NCBI RefSeq assembly: GCF_035594125.1
Contig: NC_087190.1
Span: 7,925,539 to 7,989,538 of the forward strand
From: Scylla paramamosain
Lineage: Eukaryota; Arthropoda; Malacostraca; Decapoda; Portunidae
DNA length: 64,000 bases
Reading direction: 5' to 3'
Part shown: positions 36,301 to 49,500 of the stretch, one piece after another
Layout of the letters: every line of letters begins with the position of its first letter
Numbering within the stretch: position 1 is the stretch's first letter
Notes under the pieces: generated by a model
What the model saw: the letters and a program-made list of their open reading frames with translations, nothing else
Told to the model about the DNA's origin: nothing
The model's database searches: none
Made by a program: the position numbers and the translations under genes

Positions 36301-39300
36301 AAAACACTCAAAATACATGTTTTTGGTAATGTTATTCTGTTTCTGCATGAAGTTTGTTTTTCATGCATTTTAGCGGTTTGGTATGTAAGGAGCTCAAAAA
36401 CACATATTGGCAAGTTCTTGGTAAAAGTTGGTTTTATTCCCATGTAATGTGATTGCCCTGATTTTTAGTATTTCATTGCCTAACACGCTCAAAAACAATT
36501 AAAAGACACTTCTGGTAATGTCATTTTTTTCCCTCATGCTATTTTGGGTATTGCTAACTAGGAATATGAAAAACACTCAAAATAGAGGCATTTGCTAAGG
36601 TTGTTCTGTTTCTCAATTAAGATTGTTATTCATGAGTTTCAGCATTTTGGTATCTAAGAAACTTCTTTATATACACGAGTTTTTGCGTTTTTCTACGTAA
36701 AACACTGAGAAGATACATTTTCAGTAATTTTGTTTTGGAATCCCATATAGAGTGAGTTCCTTATTATTTATCGTTTTGGTGCCTAACTTGCTGAAAAACA
36801 CACAAAAGACAGATTTCTAGTAAGGTCGTTTAATTTACTCATATAGGAAGCTTTGCATGCATTTTAGGGTTTGGTATATAACAGTCCGAAAAAAAAGCAA
36901 TAATAAACTTTTTTGATAATATTCTCTTATCATATAATTGCCTTCAATTTTCCCAAAATTTTGGTATTTCGGTACCTATGAAGATGAATAACAAAAAAAA
37001 AAAAAAAAATTATTTTATTTTTTTTTATTTATTTATTTTTTCTAAATAAAGAGTGGGTTTTAGGTTTTTGGTACTTAACAAACTTAAAAAACACTCATAA
37101 TATACGTTTCTCGTAATGTCCTTTTCTTTCCCAAACATAAGGTTATTTTCATGTATTTAAGCGTTTTTATAGATAACATGATCAAAAACACTCAAAATAC
37201 ATATTTTTGGTAATTTTATTATGTTTTTCCATAAAGTTTGTTTTACATGCGTTTTAGCAGTTTAGTATATAAGGAGCTCAAAAACACTTAAAGGCAAGTT
37301 CTTGATAAAAATTGGGTTTATTCAAATGTAATGTGATTGCCCTGCTTTTTAGTGCTTTATTGCCTATGAGGCTCAAAAACACTCAAAAGACATTTTTCTG
37401 GTAATGTCATTTTTTTCTCAAATAAAGCTGGTTTCGCATGCAATTTGGGGTTTTGGTAACCAAGAATGTGAAAAGCTCTCAAAATACACGCATTTAGTAA
37501 GGTTGTTCTGTTTCTAAATTAGGAATGTTATTCATGAGTTTCATCATTTTGGTATCTAGAAAACTTCTATATATCCAAAAGTTTTTGCGTTTTTTCCCTT
37601 TTGGTTCTTTTGAACTATAAAACACTCATTATACACTTTTCTTGTAATGTCCTTTTATTTCCTAATATAGAGTGCTTTGCATCAATTTTCGTGTTTTTTG
37701 TAGGTAACAAGCTCAAAAAAACTCAAAATATACCTTTTTGGTAATGTTTTTCTATTTTTTTTATATTGGTTGGTTTGCATCCGTTTTTGCGTTTTTCTAC
37801 GTAAAGCACTGAGAAGACACGTTTTCAGTAGTTTTGTTTTGGATTCCCATATAGAGTGAGTTCCTTATTTATTTATCGTTTTGGTGCCTAACATTCTGAA
37901 AAACACTCAAAAAACAGGTTTCTTTTAAGGTCATGTAATTTCCTCATATAGGAGGCTTTGCATGCACTTTAGTGTTTGGTATATAACAGTCCGAAAAAAA
38001 AGCTAAAATTAACTTTTTTTTATAATTTTCTTTTATCATATAATAGCCCGAAATTTTCCCAGAATTTTGGCATCTCGGCACCTATGAAGATGAATTACAA
38101 AAAAAGAAATAAATAAATCGTATTTTTTTAGTTTTTAATTATTTATTTTTCTAAATAAAGAGTGTTATTTGTGGGTTTTAGCTTTTTCGTAAAAAACACT
38201 TATAATACATATTTCTCGTAATGTCCTTTCGTTTCCCAAACATAGCGTTCTTTGTATGTATTTAAGCGTTTTTATAGATAACATGATCAAAAACACTCAA
38301 AATACATGTTTTTTGGTAATGTTATTCTGTTTGTCCATAAAAGGTGTTTTGCATGCGATTTAGCGTTTTGGTATGTAATGAGCTCAAAAATACCTAAAGG
38401 CAGGTTCTTGGTAAAAGTTGGTTTTATTCAAATGTAAAGTGATTGCCCTGCTTTTTAGTGGTTTATTGCCTAACACGCTCAAAAACACTCGAAAGACATT
38501 TTCTGGTAATATTATATAAAGCTAGTTTCGCATGGAATTTGGGGTTTTGGTAACTAATAATGTGAAAAACACTCAAAATACAAGCATTTAGTAAGGTTGT
38601 TCTGTTTCTTATTTAAAAGTGTTATTTATGAGTTTCAACATTTTAGTATGTAAGAAACTTCTTTATGTACACGAGCTTTTGAGTTTTTTGCCTTGTGGTT
38701 CTTGTGAAACTATAAAACACTCATTATACACGATTCTCGTAATGTCCTTTTCTTTCCTAATATAGAGTGCGTTTCATCCATTTTTGCATTTTTTTGTAGG
38801 TAACAAGCTCAAAAACACATCAAAATATATCTTTTTGGTAATGTTATTCTATTTCCTCATATTGGTTAATTTGCATCCGTTTTAGCGTTTTTCTGCGTAA
38901 ATCACTGAAAAGACACGTTTTCAGTAATATTCTTGAATTTGCTGAAAACACACTCAAAAGACAGGTTTCTGGTAAAGTCAAGTAAATTTCTCCATATAGG
39001 TGGCTTTGCATGCACTTCAGGGTTTGGTACATAACTCCGGAAAAAAGCTATTTTTTTTTTATGATGATTTTTTTTTTACATAATTTCCCTGAATTTTTCC
39101 AGAATATTGGTATCTCGGTACCTATGAAGGTGAATAACATTTTTTTTTTTTTCTCTATAAAGTGTTATTTGTGAGTTTTAGCTTTTTGGTACTAAAGGAA
39201 CATAAAAACAATCATAATACACGATTTTCGTAATGTCCTTTTCTTATAGAAACAGGGTTCTTTACATTTTTTTATAGGTAACATGATCAAAAACACTCAA

Positions 39301-42300
39301 AATACATATTTTTCGTAATTTTATTCTGTTTCTCCATAAAGTGTGTTTTACATGCGTTTTAGCGTTTTGGTATGTAAGGAGTTAAAAAACACTTAAAGGC
39401 AAGTTCTTCGTAGAAGTTGGTTTTATTCCCAAGTAATGTGATTGTTCTGCTTTTTAGTGCTTTGTTACATATCACGCTCAAAAACACTCAAAATACACTT
39501 TTCTGGTAATGTCATTTTTTTTCCCACATAAAGCTAGTTTGGCATGTAATTTGGCAATTTCGTAACTATGAATGTGAAAAACACTCAAAATACACAATTT
39601 GGAAGGGTAGTTCTGTTTCTCGATTAAAAGTGTTATTCATGCATTTCATCACTCTGGTATGTAAGAAACTTTTCTATATACACGAGTTTTTGCGTTTATT
39701 GCCTTGTGGTTGTTGTGAAACTATAAAACACTCATTATACATGTTTTTCGTAATATTCTTTTGTTTCCTAATATAGAGTGTTTTCCATCCATTTTTGCAT
39801 TTTTTTGTAGGTAAAAAGCTTAAAAACACTCAAAATATATCTTTTTGGTAATGTTATTCTATTTCTTCATATTGGTTGGTTTGCATCCGTTTTAGCGTTT
39901 TTCTTCGTAAATCTCTGAAAAGACTCGTTTTCAGTATTGTTGAAATTGCTTCTGGTACAGGTTTGGTACATAACTCCGGAAAAAAGATAGAATTATTTTT
40001 TTTTTATTTTTTTTCTTTACCTAACTTCCCTGAATTTTGCCAGAATTTTAGCATCTCGGTACCTATGAAGATTAAAAACAAAACAAAAAATAAAAAATAA
40101 AATTTGAATTTATTTGTTTATTTATTTTCTCTTTAAAGAGTGTTATTTGTGTGTTTTAGCTTTTTGGTACTTAAGGAACCTAAAAACTCTCATAATACAC
40201 AATTCTCGTAATATCCTTTCGTTTTACAAACATAGGGTTCTTTGTTTGTATTTAAGCGTTTTTATAGGTAACATGATCAAAAACACTTAAAATTCATGTT
40301 TTTGGTAATGTTATTTTGTTTCTCCATAAGGGTGTATTGTATGCGTTTTAGCGTTTTGTTTTGTAAGGAGTTAAAAACACTTAAAGGCATGTTTTTGGTG
40401 AAATTTGCTTTTATTCCCATGTGATGTGATTGTTCTGCTTTTTAGTGCTTTGCTGTATATCACGCTCTAAAACACTCAAAAGACACTTTTCTGGTAATGT
40501 CATTTTTCCCACATAAAACTAGTTTTGCAAGTAATTTCGGAATTTCGTAACTAAGAATGTGAGAAACACTCAAAATACTCACATTTGGTGAGATAGTTCT
40601 GTTTCTCAATTAAAAGTCTTATTCATGAGTTTCAGCATTTTGGAATGTAAGAAACTTCTTTATATACACGAGTTTTTGCGTTTTTTGCCTTGTGGTTCTT
40701 GGGAAACTATAAAACACTCATTATACACGTTTCTCGTATGTCGTTTTGCTTCCCAATATAGAGTGCTTTCCATCCATTTTCGTGTTTTTTGTAGATAACA
40801 ATTTCAAAAACACTCAAAATATACCTTTTTGGTAATGTTATTCTATTTCTTCATTTTGGTTGGTTTGCATCCGTTTTAGCGTTTTTGTAAGTAAAACACC
40901 GAAAAGACAAGTTTTCAGTAATTGTGTTTTGGATTCCCATATAGATTGACTTCCTTGGGTTTTATCGTGTTGGTTCCTAACATGCTGGAAAACACTCATA
41001 AGACCGTTTTCTAGCAAAGACGTTTAATTTCCCCTTATAGGTGGCTTTGCATGCACTTTAGGGGTTTGGTACATAACAGTCCGAAAAAAAGCTAAATTAA
41101 TTTTTTTTGATAATGTTCTTTTTTTCACATAATTTCTTAAATTTTGCCCGAATTTTGGCATATTGGTATCTGTGAAGATGAATAAGAAAAAAAAAAAAAA
41201 TATCGTATTTTTTTTAATCTATTTATTGTTTCTCAATAAAGAGTGTTATTTGTGGCTTTTAGCTTTTTGGTAATTAATGAAGTAAAAAACACTCATAATA
41301 CACGTTTCTCGTAATCTCCTTTCGTTTCCCAAAAATAGTGTTCTTTGTATGTATTTAAGCGTTTTTATTGAAAACATGATCAAAAACACTAAAAATACAT
41401 GTTTTTGGTAATGTTATTCTGTTTCACCATAAAGTGTCTTTTCCATGCGTTTTAGTGTTTTGGTATATAAGGAGCTCAAAAACACTTAAAGGCAAGTTCT
41501 TGGTTAAAATTTGTTTTACTCCAATGTAATGTGATTGCCCTCCTTTTTAGTGCTTTATTGCCTATCACGCTCAAAAACACTCAAAAGACACATTTATTGT
41601 ATTTTTTTTTCCCACAAATCTATTTTAGCATGCAATTTGGGGTTTTTGGTAACTAAGAATGTTAAAAGCACTCAAAATACACGCATTTAGTAAGGTTTTT
41701 CTGTTTCTGAATTAAGAGTGTTATACATGAGTTTTAGCATTTTTGTATCTAGGAAACCTCTCCATATACACGAGATTTTGCGTTTTTTGCCTTGTGGTTC
41801 TTTTGAACTATAAAACACTCATTATACACTTTTCTTGCAATGTCCTCTTGTTTCCTAATATAGAGTGCTTTGCAACAATTTTCGCGTTTTTTGTAGGTAA
41901 CAAGCTCTAAAACACTCAAAATATACCTTTTTGGTAAAGTTTTTCTATTTCTTGATATTGGTTGGTTTCCATCCGTTTTAACGTTTTTCTACGTAAAACA
42001 CTGAGAAGACACGTTTTCAGTAAATTTGTTTTGGATTCCCATATAGAGTGAGTTGCTTATTATTTACCGTTTTGGTGCCTAATATGCTAAAAAAAAACAC
42101 TCAAAACAGAGATTTCTAATAAGGTCGTTTAATTTCCTCATATAGGAGACTTTGCATGCACTTTAGGGATTGGTACATAACAGTCCGAAAAAAAAACTGA
42201 AATTAACTTTTTTGATAATATTCTTTTATCATATGATTGCCCTGAATTTTCCCAGAATTTTTGCATCTCGGTACCTATGAAGATGAATAACAAAAAAAAA

Positions 42301-45300
42301 AAAATTCCTATTTTTTATTTTTTTATTTTTTATTTTCTAAATAAAGAGTGTTATTTCTGGGTTTTAGGTTTTTGGTACTTAAGGAACTTAAAAAACACTC
42401 ATAATACACGTTTCTCATAATGTCCTTTTCTTTCCCAAACATAATGTTATTTATTTATTTATTTTTTCTCAATAGAGTTATTTGTGGCTTTTAGCTTTTT
42501 GGTACTTAATGAATTTTAAAACACTCATAATACACGTTTCTCGTAATGTCATTTCGTTTCCCACAAATAGGGTTCTTAGCGTTTAAGCGTTTTATTGGTA
42601 ACATGATCAAAAACACTCAAAATACATGTTTTTGGTAATGTTATTCTGTTTCTCCATAAAGTTTGTTTTGCATGCGTTTAAGCTGTTTGGTATATAAGTA
42701 TATAAGGAACTCAAAAAAGTATATAAGGAGCTCAAAAACACTTAAAAGCAAGTTTTTGGTATAAATTGGTGTTATTCCAATGTAATATGATTGCCCTGCT
42801 TTTTTAGTGCTTTATTGCCTATCACGCTCAAAAACACTCAAGACACTTTTCTGGTAAAGTCATTTTTTTCCCACAAATCTATTTTTGCATGCAATTTGTG
42901 GTTTTGGTAACTAAGAATGTGAAAAGCACTCAAAAATACACCGATTTAGTAAGGTTGTTCTGTTTGTGAATTAAGATTGTTATTCATGAGTTTCAGCATT
43001 TTCGTATCTTGGAACCTTTTCTATATACACGAGTTTTTGTGTTTTTTGCCTTTTGGTTCTTTTGAACTATAAAAAACTCATTATACACTTTTCTTACAAA
43101 GTCCTTTTGTTTTCTAATATGGAGTGCTTTGCATCAATTTTCGCGTTTTTTTGTAGGTAACCTGCTCAAAAACACTCAAAATATACCTTTTTGGTAATGT
43201 TTTTCTATTTCTTGATATTGGTTGGTTTGCATCCGTTTTAGCGTTTTTCTATGTAAAATACATAAAAAACACGTTTTCAGCAACTTAGTTTTGGATTCTC
43301 ATATAGAATCAGTTCCTTATTATTTATTGTTTTGGTGCCTAACATGCTGAAAAACACTCAAAAAACAGATTTCTGGTAATGTCGTTTAATTTCCTTTGGA
43401 TGCACTTTAGGGTTTGGTACATAAAAGTCCGAAAAAAAGCTAAAATTAACTTTTTTTTATAATTTTCTTTGATCATACAATAGCCCTGAATTTTCCCAGA
43501 ATTTTGGCATCTCGGTATCTATGAAGATGAAAAACAACAAAAAAAAATCCTATTTTTTTTATTTTCTTACTTTTTTTTTTCTAAATAAAGAGTGTTATTT
43601 GTTGTTTTTAGCTTTTTGGTATTTAAGGAACTTAAAAACACTTATAATAAACATTTCTCGTAACGTCCTTTCGTTTCGCGAACATAAGGTTCTTTGCGTG
43701 TATTTAAGCGTTTTTATAGATAACATGATAAAAAACATTCAAAATAGAAGTTTTTGGTAATTTTATTGTTTCTCCATAAAAACTGTTTTGCATGCGTTTT
43801 AGCGTTTTGGTATGTAAAGAGCTCAAAAACACTTGAAGGCAAGTTCTTGGTAAAAGTTGTTTTTATTCCCATGTAATGTGATTGCCCTGCTTTTTATTGC
43901 TTTATTGCCTAACACGCTCAAAACACTCTAAAGACACTTTTCTAGTAATATCATTTTTTTCCCACATAAAGCTAGTTTTGCATGGAATTTGGTGTTTTGG
44001 TAACTAAGAATGTGAAAAAAACTCAAAACACAGGCATTTAGTAAGGTTCTTCTATTTCTTAATTAAAAGTGTTATTCATGAGTTTCAGCATTTTGGTATG
44101 TAAGAAACTTTTCTAATACACACATTTGGTGAGGTATTTCTGTTTCAAAATTAAAAGTGTTATTCATGAGTTTCATCTTTTTGGTATGTAAGAAACTTCT
44201 TTATGTACACGAGTTTTTGAGTTTTTTACCTTGTGGTTCTTGTCAAACTATAAAACACTCATACACGTTTCACGTAATGTCCTTTTCTTTGCCAATATCA
44301 TGTGCCTTCAATCCATTTTTGCATTTTTTTGTAGGTAACAAGCTCAAAACACATCAAAATATATCTTTTTGGTAATGTTATTCTATTTCTTCATATTGGT
44401 TGGTTTACATCCGTTTTAGCGTTTTTTTAAGTAAATCACCGAAAACACACGTTTTCAGTAATATTGTTGAAATTGCTGAAAAACACTCAAAAGACAGGTT
44501 TCTGGTAAAGTCGTGTAATTTCCCCATATAGGTGGATTTGCATGCACTTCAGGGTTTGTACATAACTTCGGAAAAAAGCTAAAATTATTTTTGTTGATAC
44601 TGATTTTTTTTACAAAATTTTATTGAATTTTGCCAGAATTTTGGCATCTCGGTACCTATGAAGATAAATAACAAAAAAAATGTTTTTTTCTCTTTATAAA
44701 GAGTGTTATTTGTGGGTTTTAGCTTTTTGGTACTTAAGGAACTTAATAACACTCATAATACACGATTTTCGTAATGTTCTTTTGTTATACAATCATAGGG
44801 TTCTTTACATGTATTTAATCGTTTTTATAGGTTACATGATCAAAAACATTCAAAATACATGTTTTTGGTAATGTTATTCTGTTTCTCCATAAAGGATGTT
44901 TTGCATGCGTTTTACCGATTTGGTATGTAAGGAGTTAAGAAACACTTAAAGGCAAGTTCTTCGTAAAAGTTGGTTTTATTCCCATGTAATGTGATCGTTC
45001 TGCTTTTTAGCACTTTGTTGCATATCACGCTCAAAAACACTAAAAAGACACTTTTTTTGGTAATGTCATTTTTTTTCCCACATGAAGGTAGTTTCGCATG
45101 TAATTTGGCATTTTCCTAATTAAGAATGTGAAAAACACTCAAAATACACAATGTGGTAAGGTAGTTCTGTTTATCGTTTAAAAGTGTTATTCATGCATTT
45201 CATCATTTTGGTATGTAAGAAATTTCTCTATATACACGAGTTTTTGCGTTTATTGCCTTGTGGTTCTTTTAAAACTATAAAACACTCATTATACACGTTT

Positions 45301-46167
45301 CTCGTAATGTCCTTTTGTTTCCTAATATTGAGTGCTTTACATGCATTTTTGCATTTTTTTTTTGTAGGTAACAAGCTCAAAAACACTCAAAATATATCTT
45401 TTTGGTAATGTTTTTCTATTTCTTCATATAGGTTGGTTTCCATCTCTTTTAGCGTTTTTCTACGTAAAACACTGAAAAAACACGTTTTCAGTAATTTTGT
45501 TTTGGATTCACATATTGACTGACTTCCATATTATTTATCGTTTTGGTGCCTAACATGCTGAAAAACACTGAAAAGACAGGTTTCTGTTAAAGTCGTTTAA
45601 CTTCCCTATATAGGTGACTTTGCATGCACTTAAGTTTTTGGTACATAATAATCCGAAAAAAAAGCTATATTTAACTTTTTTGGTAATGTTCTTTTTTCCA
45701 CATAAATTCCCTGAATTTTGGCAGAATTTTGGCATATCAGTACCTATAAGGATGAATAACAAAAAAAAAAAAATCCCATTTTTTATTTTTTTGTTTATTA
45801 TTTTTTCTAAATAAAAAGTGTTATTTGTGGTTTTTAGCTTTTAGGTACTGAAGGAACTTAAAAAATACTCATAATACACGTTTTTCGTAATGTTCTTTCG
45901 TTTCCTAAACATAAGTTTCTTTGCATGTATTTAAGCGTTTTTATAGATAACATGATCAAAAACACTCAAAATACATATATTTCGTAATATTATTCTGTTT
46001 CTTCATAAAATGTATTTTGCATGCGTTTTAGCGTTTTGGTATGTAAGTAGCTCAAAAATTCTTAAAGGCAAGTTCTTGCTAAAATTTGGTTTTATTCCCA
46101 TGTAATGTGATTGCCCTTCTTTTTTCAGTGCTTTATTGCGTAACACGCTCAAAAACACTCAAAAGAC
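33333..46167 (+). repeat. B-type higher-order repeat array, main block part 2
   Basis: HOR anchors lie near 33,342, 34,435, 36,161, 37,053, 38,162, 39,162, 40,140, 41,243, 42,348, 42,475, 43,592, 44,703 and 45,818. Normal intervals are 975-1,117 bp. Near 35,565 the anchor subunit is fused to a later one (AAAGAGGTTTTAGCACGAG), deleting several subunits. The interval 36,161-37,053 (892 bp) lacks the subunits between GAGTTTTTGCGTTTTT and CTACGTAAAACAC. Two anchors only about 127 bp apart (42,348 and 42,475) mark a crossover between units of different subtype. A short tandem duplication of GTATATAAGGAGCTCAAAAA occurs near 42,690-42,737. Simple (ATTT)n runs close most units, for example 35,520-35,546. 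No gene is visible. Confidence 0.92.
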
Positions 46168-46520
46168 TTGCAAGGCCTCGCATATAAAGAAATTAAAGAC
46201 CTTACAAGAAATCTGTCTTTTGAGTGTTTTTCAGCATGTTAGGCACCAAAACGATAAATAATAAGGAACTCACTCTATGTGGGAATCCAAAAGAAAATTA
46301 CTGAAAACGTGTATTCCCAGTGTTTTACGTAGAGAAACACTAAAACTGATGCAAACCAACCAATATCAAGAAGCAGAAAAACATTACCAAAAATGTATAT
46401 TTTGAGTGTTTTTGAGCTTGTTACCTACAAAAAAAAAAAAAAAAACGCAAAAATTGATACAAAGCACTCTATGTTGGGAAACAAAGGGGCATTGCGAGAA
46501 AAGTGTATAATGAATGTTTT
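46168..46520 (-). repeat. Inverted patch of B-type subunits, copy 2
   Basis: This has the same reversed landmarks as the patch at 29,237 (CAGCATGTTAGGCACC, ATAAATAATAAGGAACTC, CCAACCAATATCAAG). It starts at the equivalent base after AAACACTCAAAAGACT. It is shorter: it ends after AAGTGTATAATGAATGTTTT and returns to direct orientation at ACACGCATTTAGTAAGG. Confidence 0.85.
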
Positions 46521-49500
46521 ACACGCATTTAGTAAGGTTGCTCTGTTTCTTGATTAAGAGTGTTATTCATGAGTTTCATCATTTTGGTATCTTTGAAACT
46601 TCTCCACACAGACGAGTGATTCTGGTGAAACTATAAAACACTCATTATACACGTTTCTCGTTATGTCCTTTTTTTTCCTAATATATAGTGCTTTGCATCC
46701 ATTTTTGCGTTTTTTTTTCTTATGTAACAAGCTCAAAAACACACAAAATATACTTTTCTGGTAATGTTATTCTACTTTTTTTTTTCATATTCGTTGGTTT
46801 GCATCCGTTTTAGCGTTTTTCTACGTAAATCTTTTAAAAGACACGTTTTCAGTAATTTTGTTTTGGATTTTCATATAGAGTGACTTTCATATTATCTATC
46901 GTTTTGGTGCCTAACATGCGGAAAACCACTCAAACGACAGGTTTCTTGTAAAGTCGTAAAATTTTCCAAAATAGGTGGCTTTGCATACACTTTATGGTTT
47001 GGAACATAACTCCGAAAAAAAATGGTAAAATTTACTTTTTCGATAATGTTCTTTTTTCCACATAATTTCCCTGAATTTTGACAGAATTTTGGCATCTTGG
47101 TACCTTTGAACATCAATAACAAAAAAAAATAAAAATGCAATTTTTTCATTTATTTAATTTTTTATTTTTTTTCTCTATAAAGAGTGTTATTTGTAGGTTT
47201 TAACGTTTTGGTACTTAAGGAACTTAATTAAAAACAGTCATAATACACGTTTCTCGTAATGTCCTTTCGTTTCCCAAATATATGGATCTTTGCATGTATT
47301 TAAGCGTTTTTATAGGTAAAATGATAAAAAAAACACTCAAAACACTTGTTTTTGGTAATGTTATTCTGCTTCTCCATAAAGGAGAGTTTTGCAAGCGTTT
47401 TAGCGGTTTGGTATGTAAGGAGCTGAAAAACACTTCAAGGCAAGTTCTTGGAAAAAGTTGGTTTTATTCCCATGTAATGTGATTGCCCTGCTTTTTAGTG
47501 CTTTATTGCCTAACACGCTCATAAACACTCAAAAGACATTTCTGGTAATGTCGTTTTTTTCCCACATAAAGCTAGTTTCGCATGCTATTTGGGGTTTTGC
47601 TAACTAAGAATGTGAAAAAAAACTCTCAAAATACACGCATTTGGTAATGTTGTTCTGTTTCTCAATTAAGATTGTTATTCATGAGTTTCAGCATTTTGGT
47701 ATCTAAGAAACTTCTTTATATTTACGAGTTTTTGCGTTTTTTGCCTTGTGGTTCTTGTGAACCACAAGTTCTTTTGCCCGAAAATAATAAGACACTCATT
47801 ATACACGTTTCTTGTTATGTCCATTTCTTTCCCAATAGGGAGTGCTTTGCATCCATTTTCACCTTTTTGTAGGTAACAAGCTCAAAAACACTCAAAATAT
47901 AGCTTTTTTGTAATGTTATTCTATTTTTTTTTCATATTGGTTGGTTTGCATCCGTTTTAGCGTTTTTCTACGTAAAACACCGAAAAGACACGTTTTCAGT
48001 AATTTTGTTTTGGATTCCCATATAGAGTGACTTCCATGTTCTTTATCGTTTTGGTGCCTAACATGCTACAAAACAGTCATAGGACAGTTTTCTGGCAAAG
48101 ACGTTTGATTTCCCCATATAGGTGGTTTTGTATGCACTTTAGGGTTTGCTACATAAGAGTCGAGAAAAAAAAAGCTAAAATTAACTTTTTTGATAATGTT
48201 CTTATTTCACAAAATATCATGAATTTTGCTCGAATTTTGGCATCTCGGTACCTGTGAAGATGAATAAGAAAGAAAAAAATATCGTATTTTTTATTTATTT
48301 ATTTATTTTTTCTCAACAGAGTTATTTGTGGCTTTTAGCTTTTTGGTACTTAATGAATTTTAAAACACTCATAATACACGTTTCTCGTAATGTCATTTCG
48401 TTTCCCACAAATAGGGTTCTTAGCGTTTAAGCGTTTTATTGGTAACATGATCAAAAACACTCAAAATACATGTTTTTGGTAATGTTATTCTGTTTCTCCA
48501 TAAAGTGTGTTTTGCATGTGTTTTAGCGTTTTGGTATATAAGGAGCTCAAAAACACTTAAAGGCAAGTTCTTGGTAAACATTGGTTTTATTCCCATGTAA
48601 TGTGATTGCCCTTCTTTTTAGTGCTTTACTGCCTATCACTTTCAAAAACACTCAATAGACACTTTTCTGAAAATATCGTTTTTTTTTTACCACATAAAGC
48701 TGGTTTCGCAATCAATTTGGGTTTTGGGTAACTAAGAATGTGAAAAGCACTCAAAATACACACATTTAGTAAGGTTGTTCTGTTTCTCAATTAAGAGTGT
48801 TATTCATGAGTTTCAGCATTTTGGTATCTAGGAAACTAGCTAGTTTCGCATGTAATTTGGGATTTTTGTAACTAAGAATGTGAAAAACACTCAAAATGCA
48901 CACATTTTGTAAGGTAATTCTGTTTCTCAATTAAAAGTGTTATTCATGAGTTTCATCATTTTGGTATCTAAGAAACTTCTCTAGGTACACGAGTTTTTGC
49001 GTTTTTTGCCTTTTGGTTCTTGTGGAACTATAAAACAATCATTATACACGTTTCTCAGAATGTCCTTTTGGTTTGCAATACTTTGCATCCATTTTTGCAT
49101 TTTTTTTTTAGGTAACAAGCTCAAAAACATTCAAAATATACATTTTTGGTAATGTTATTCTATTTCTTCATATTGGTTGGTTTGCATCCTTTTTAGCGTT
49201 TTTCTACGTAAAACACTGAAAAGACACGTTTTCAGTAATTTTGTTTTGGATTCCCATATTGAGTGACTTCCATGTTATTATCGTTTTGGTGCCTAACATA
49301 CTGAAAAACACTGAAAAGTAAAGTTTCTCGTAAAGTCGTTTAATTTCCTCATGTAGGTGGCTTTGCATTCACTTAAGAGTTTGGTACATAACATTCTGAA
49401 AAAAAAGCTAAAATTAACTTTTTTGATAATATTTTTTTTATCACATAATTGCCCATAATTTTCCCAGAATTCTGGCATCTCGGTACCTCTGAAGATGAAT

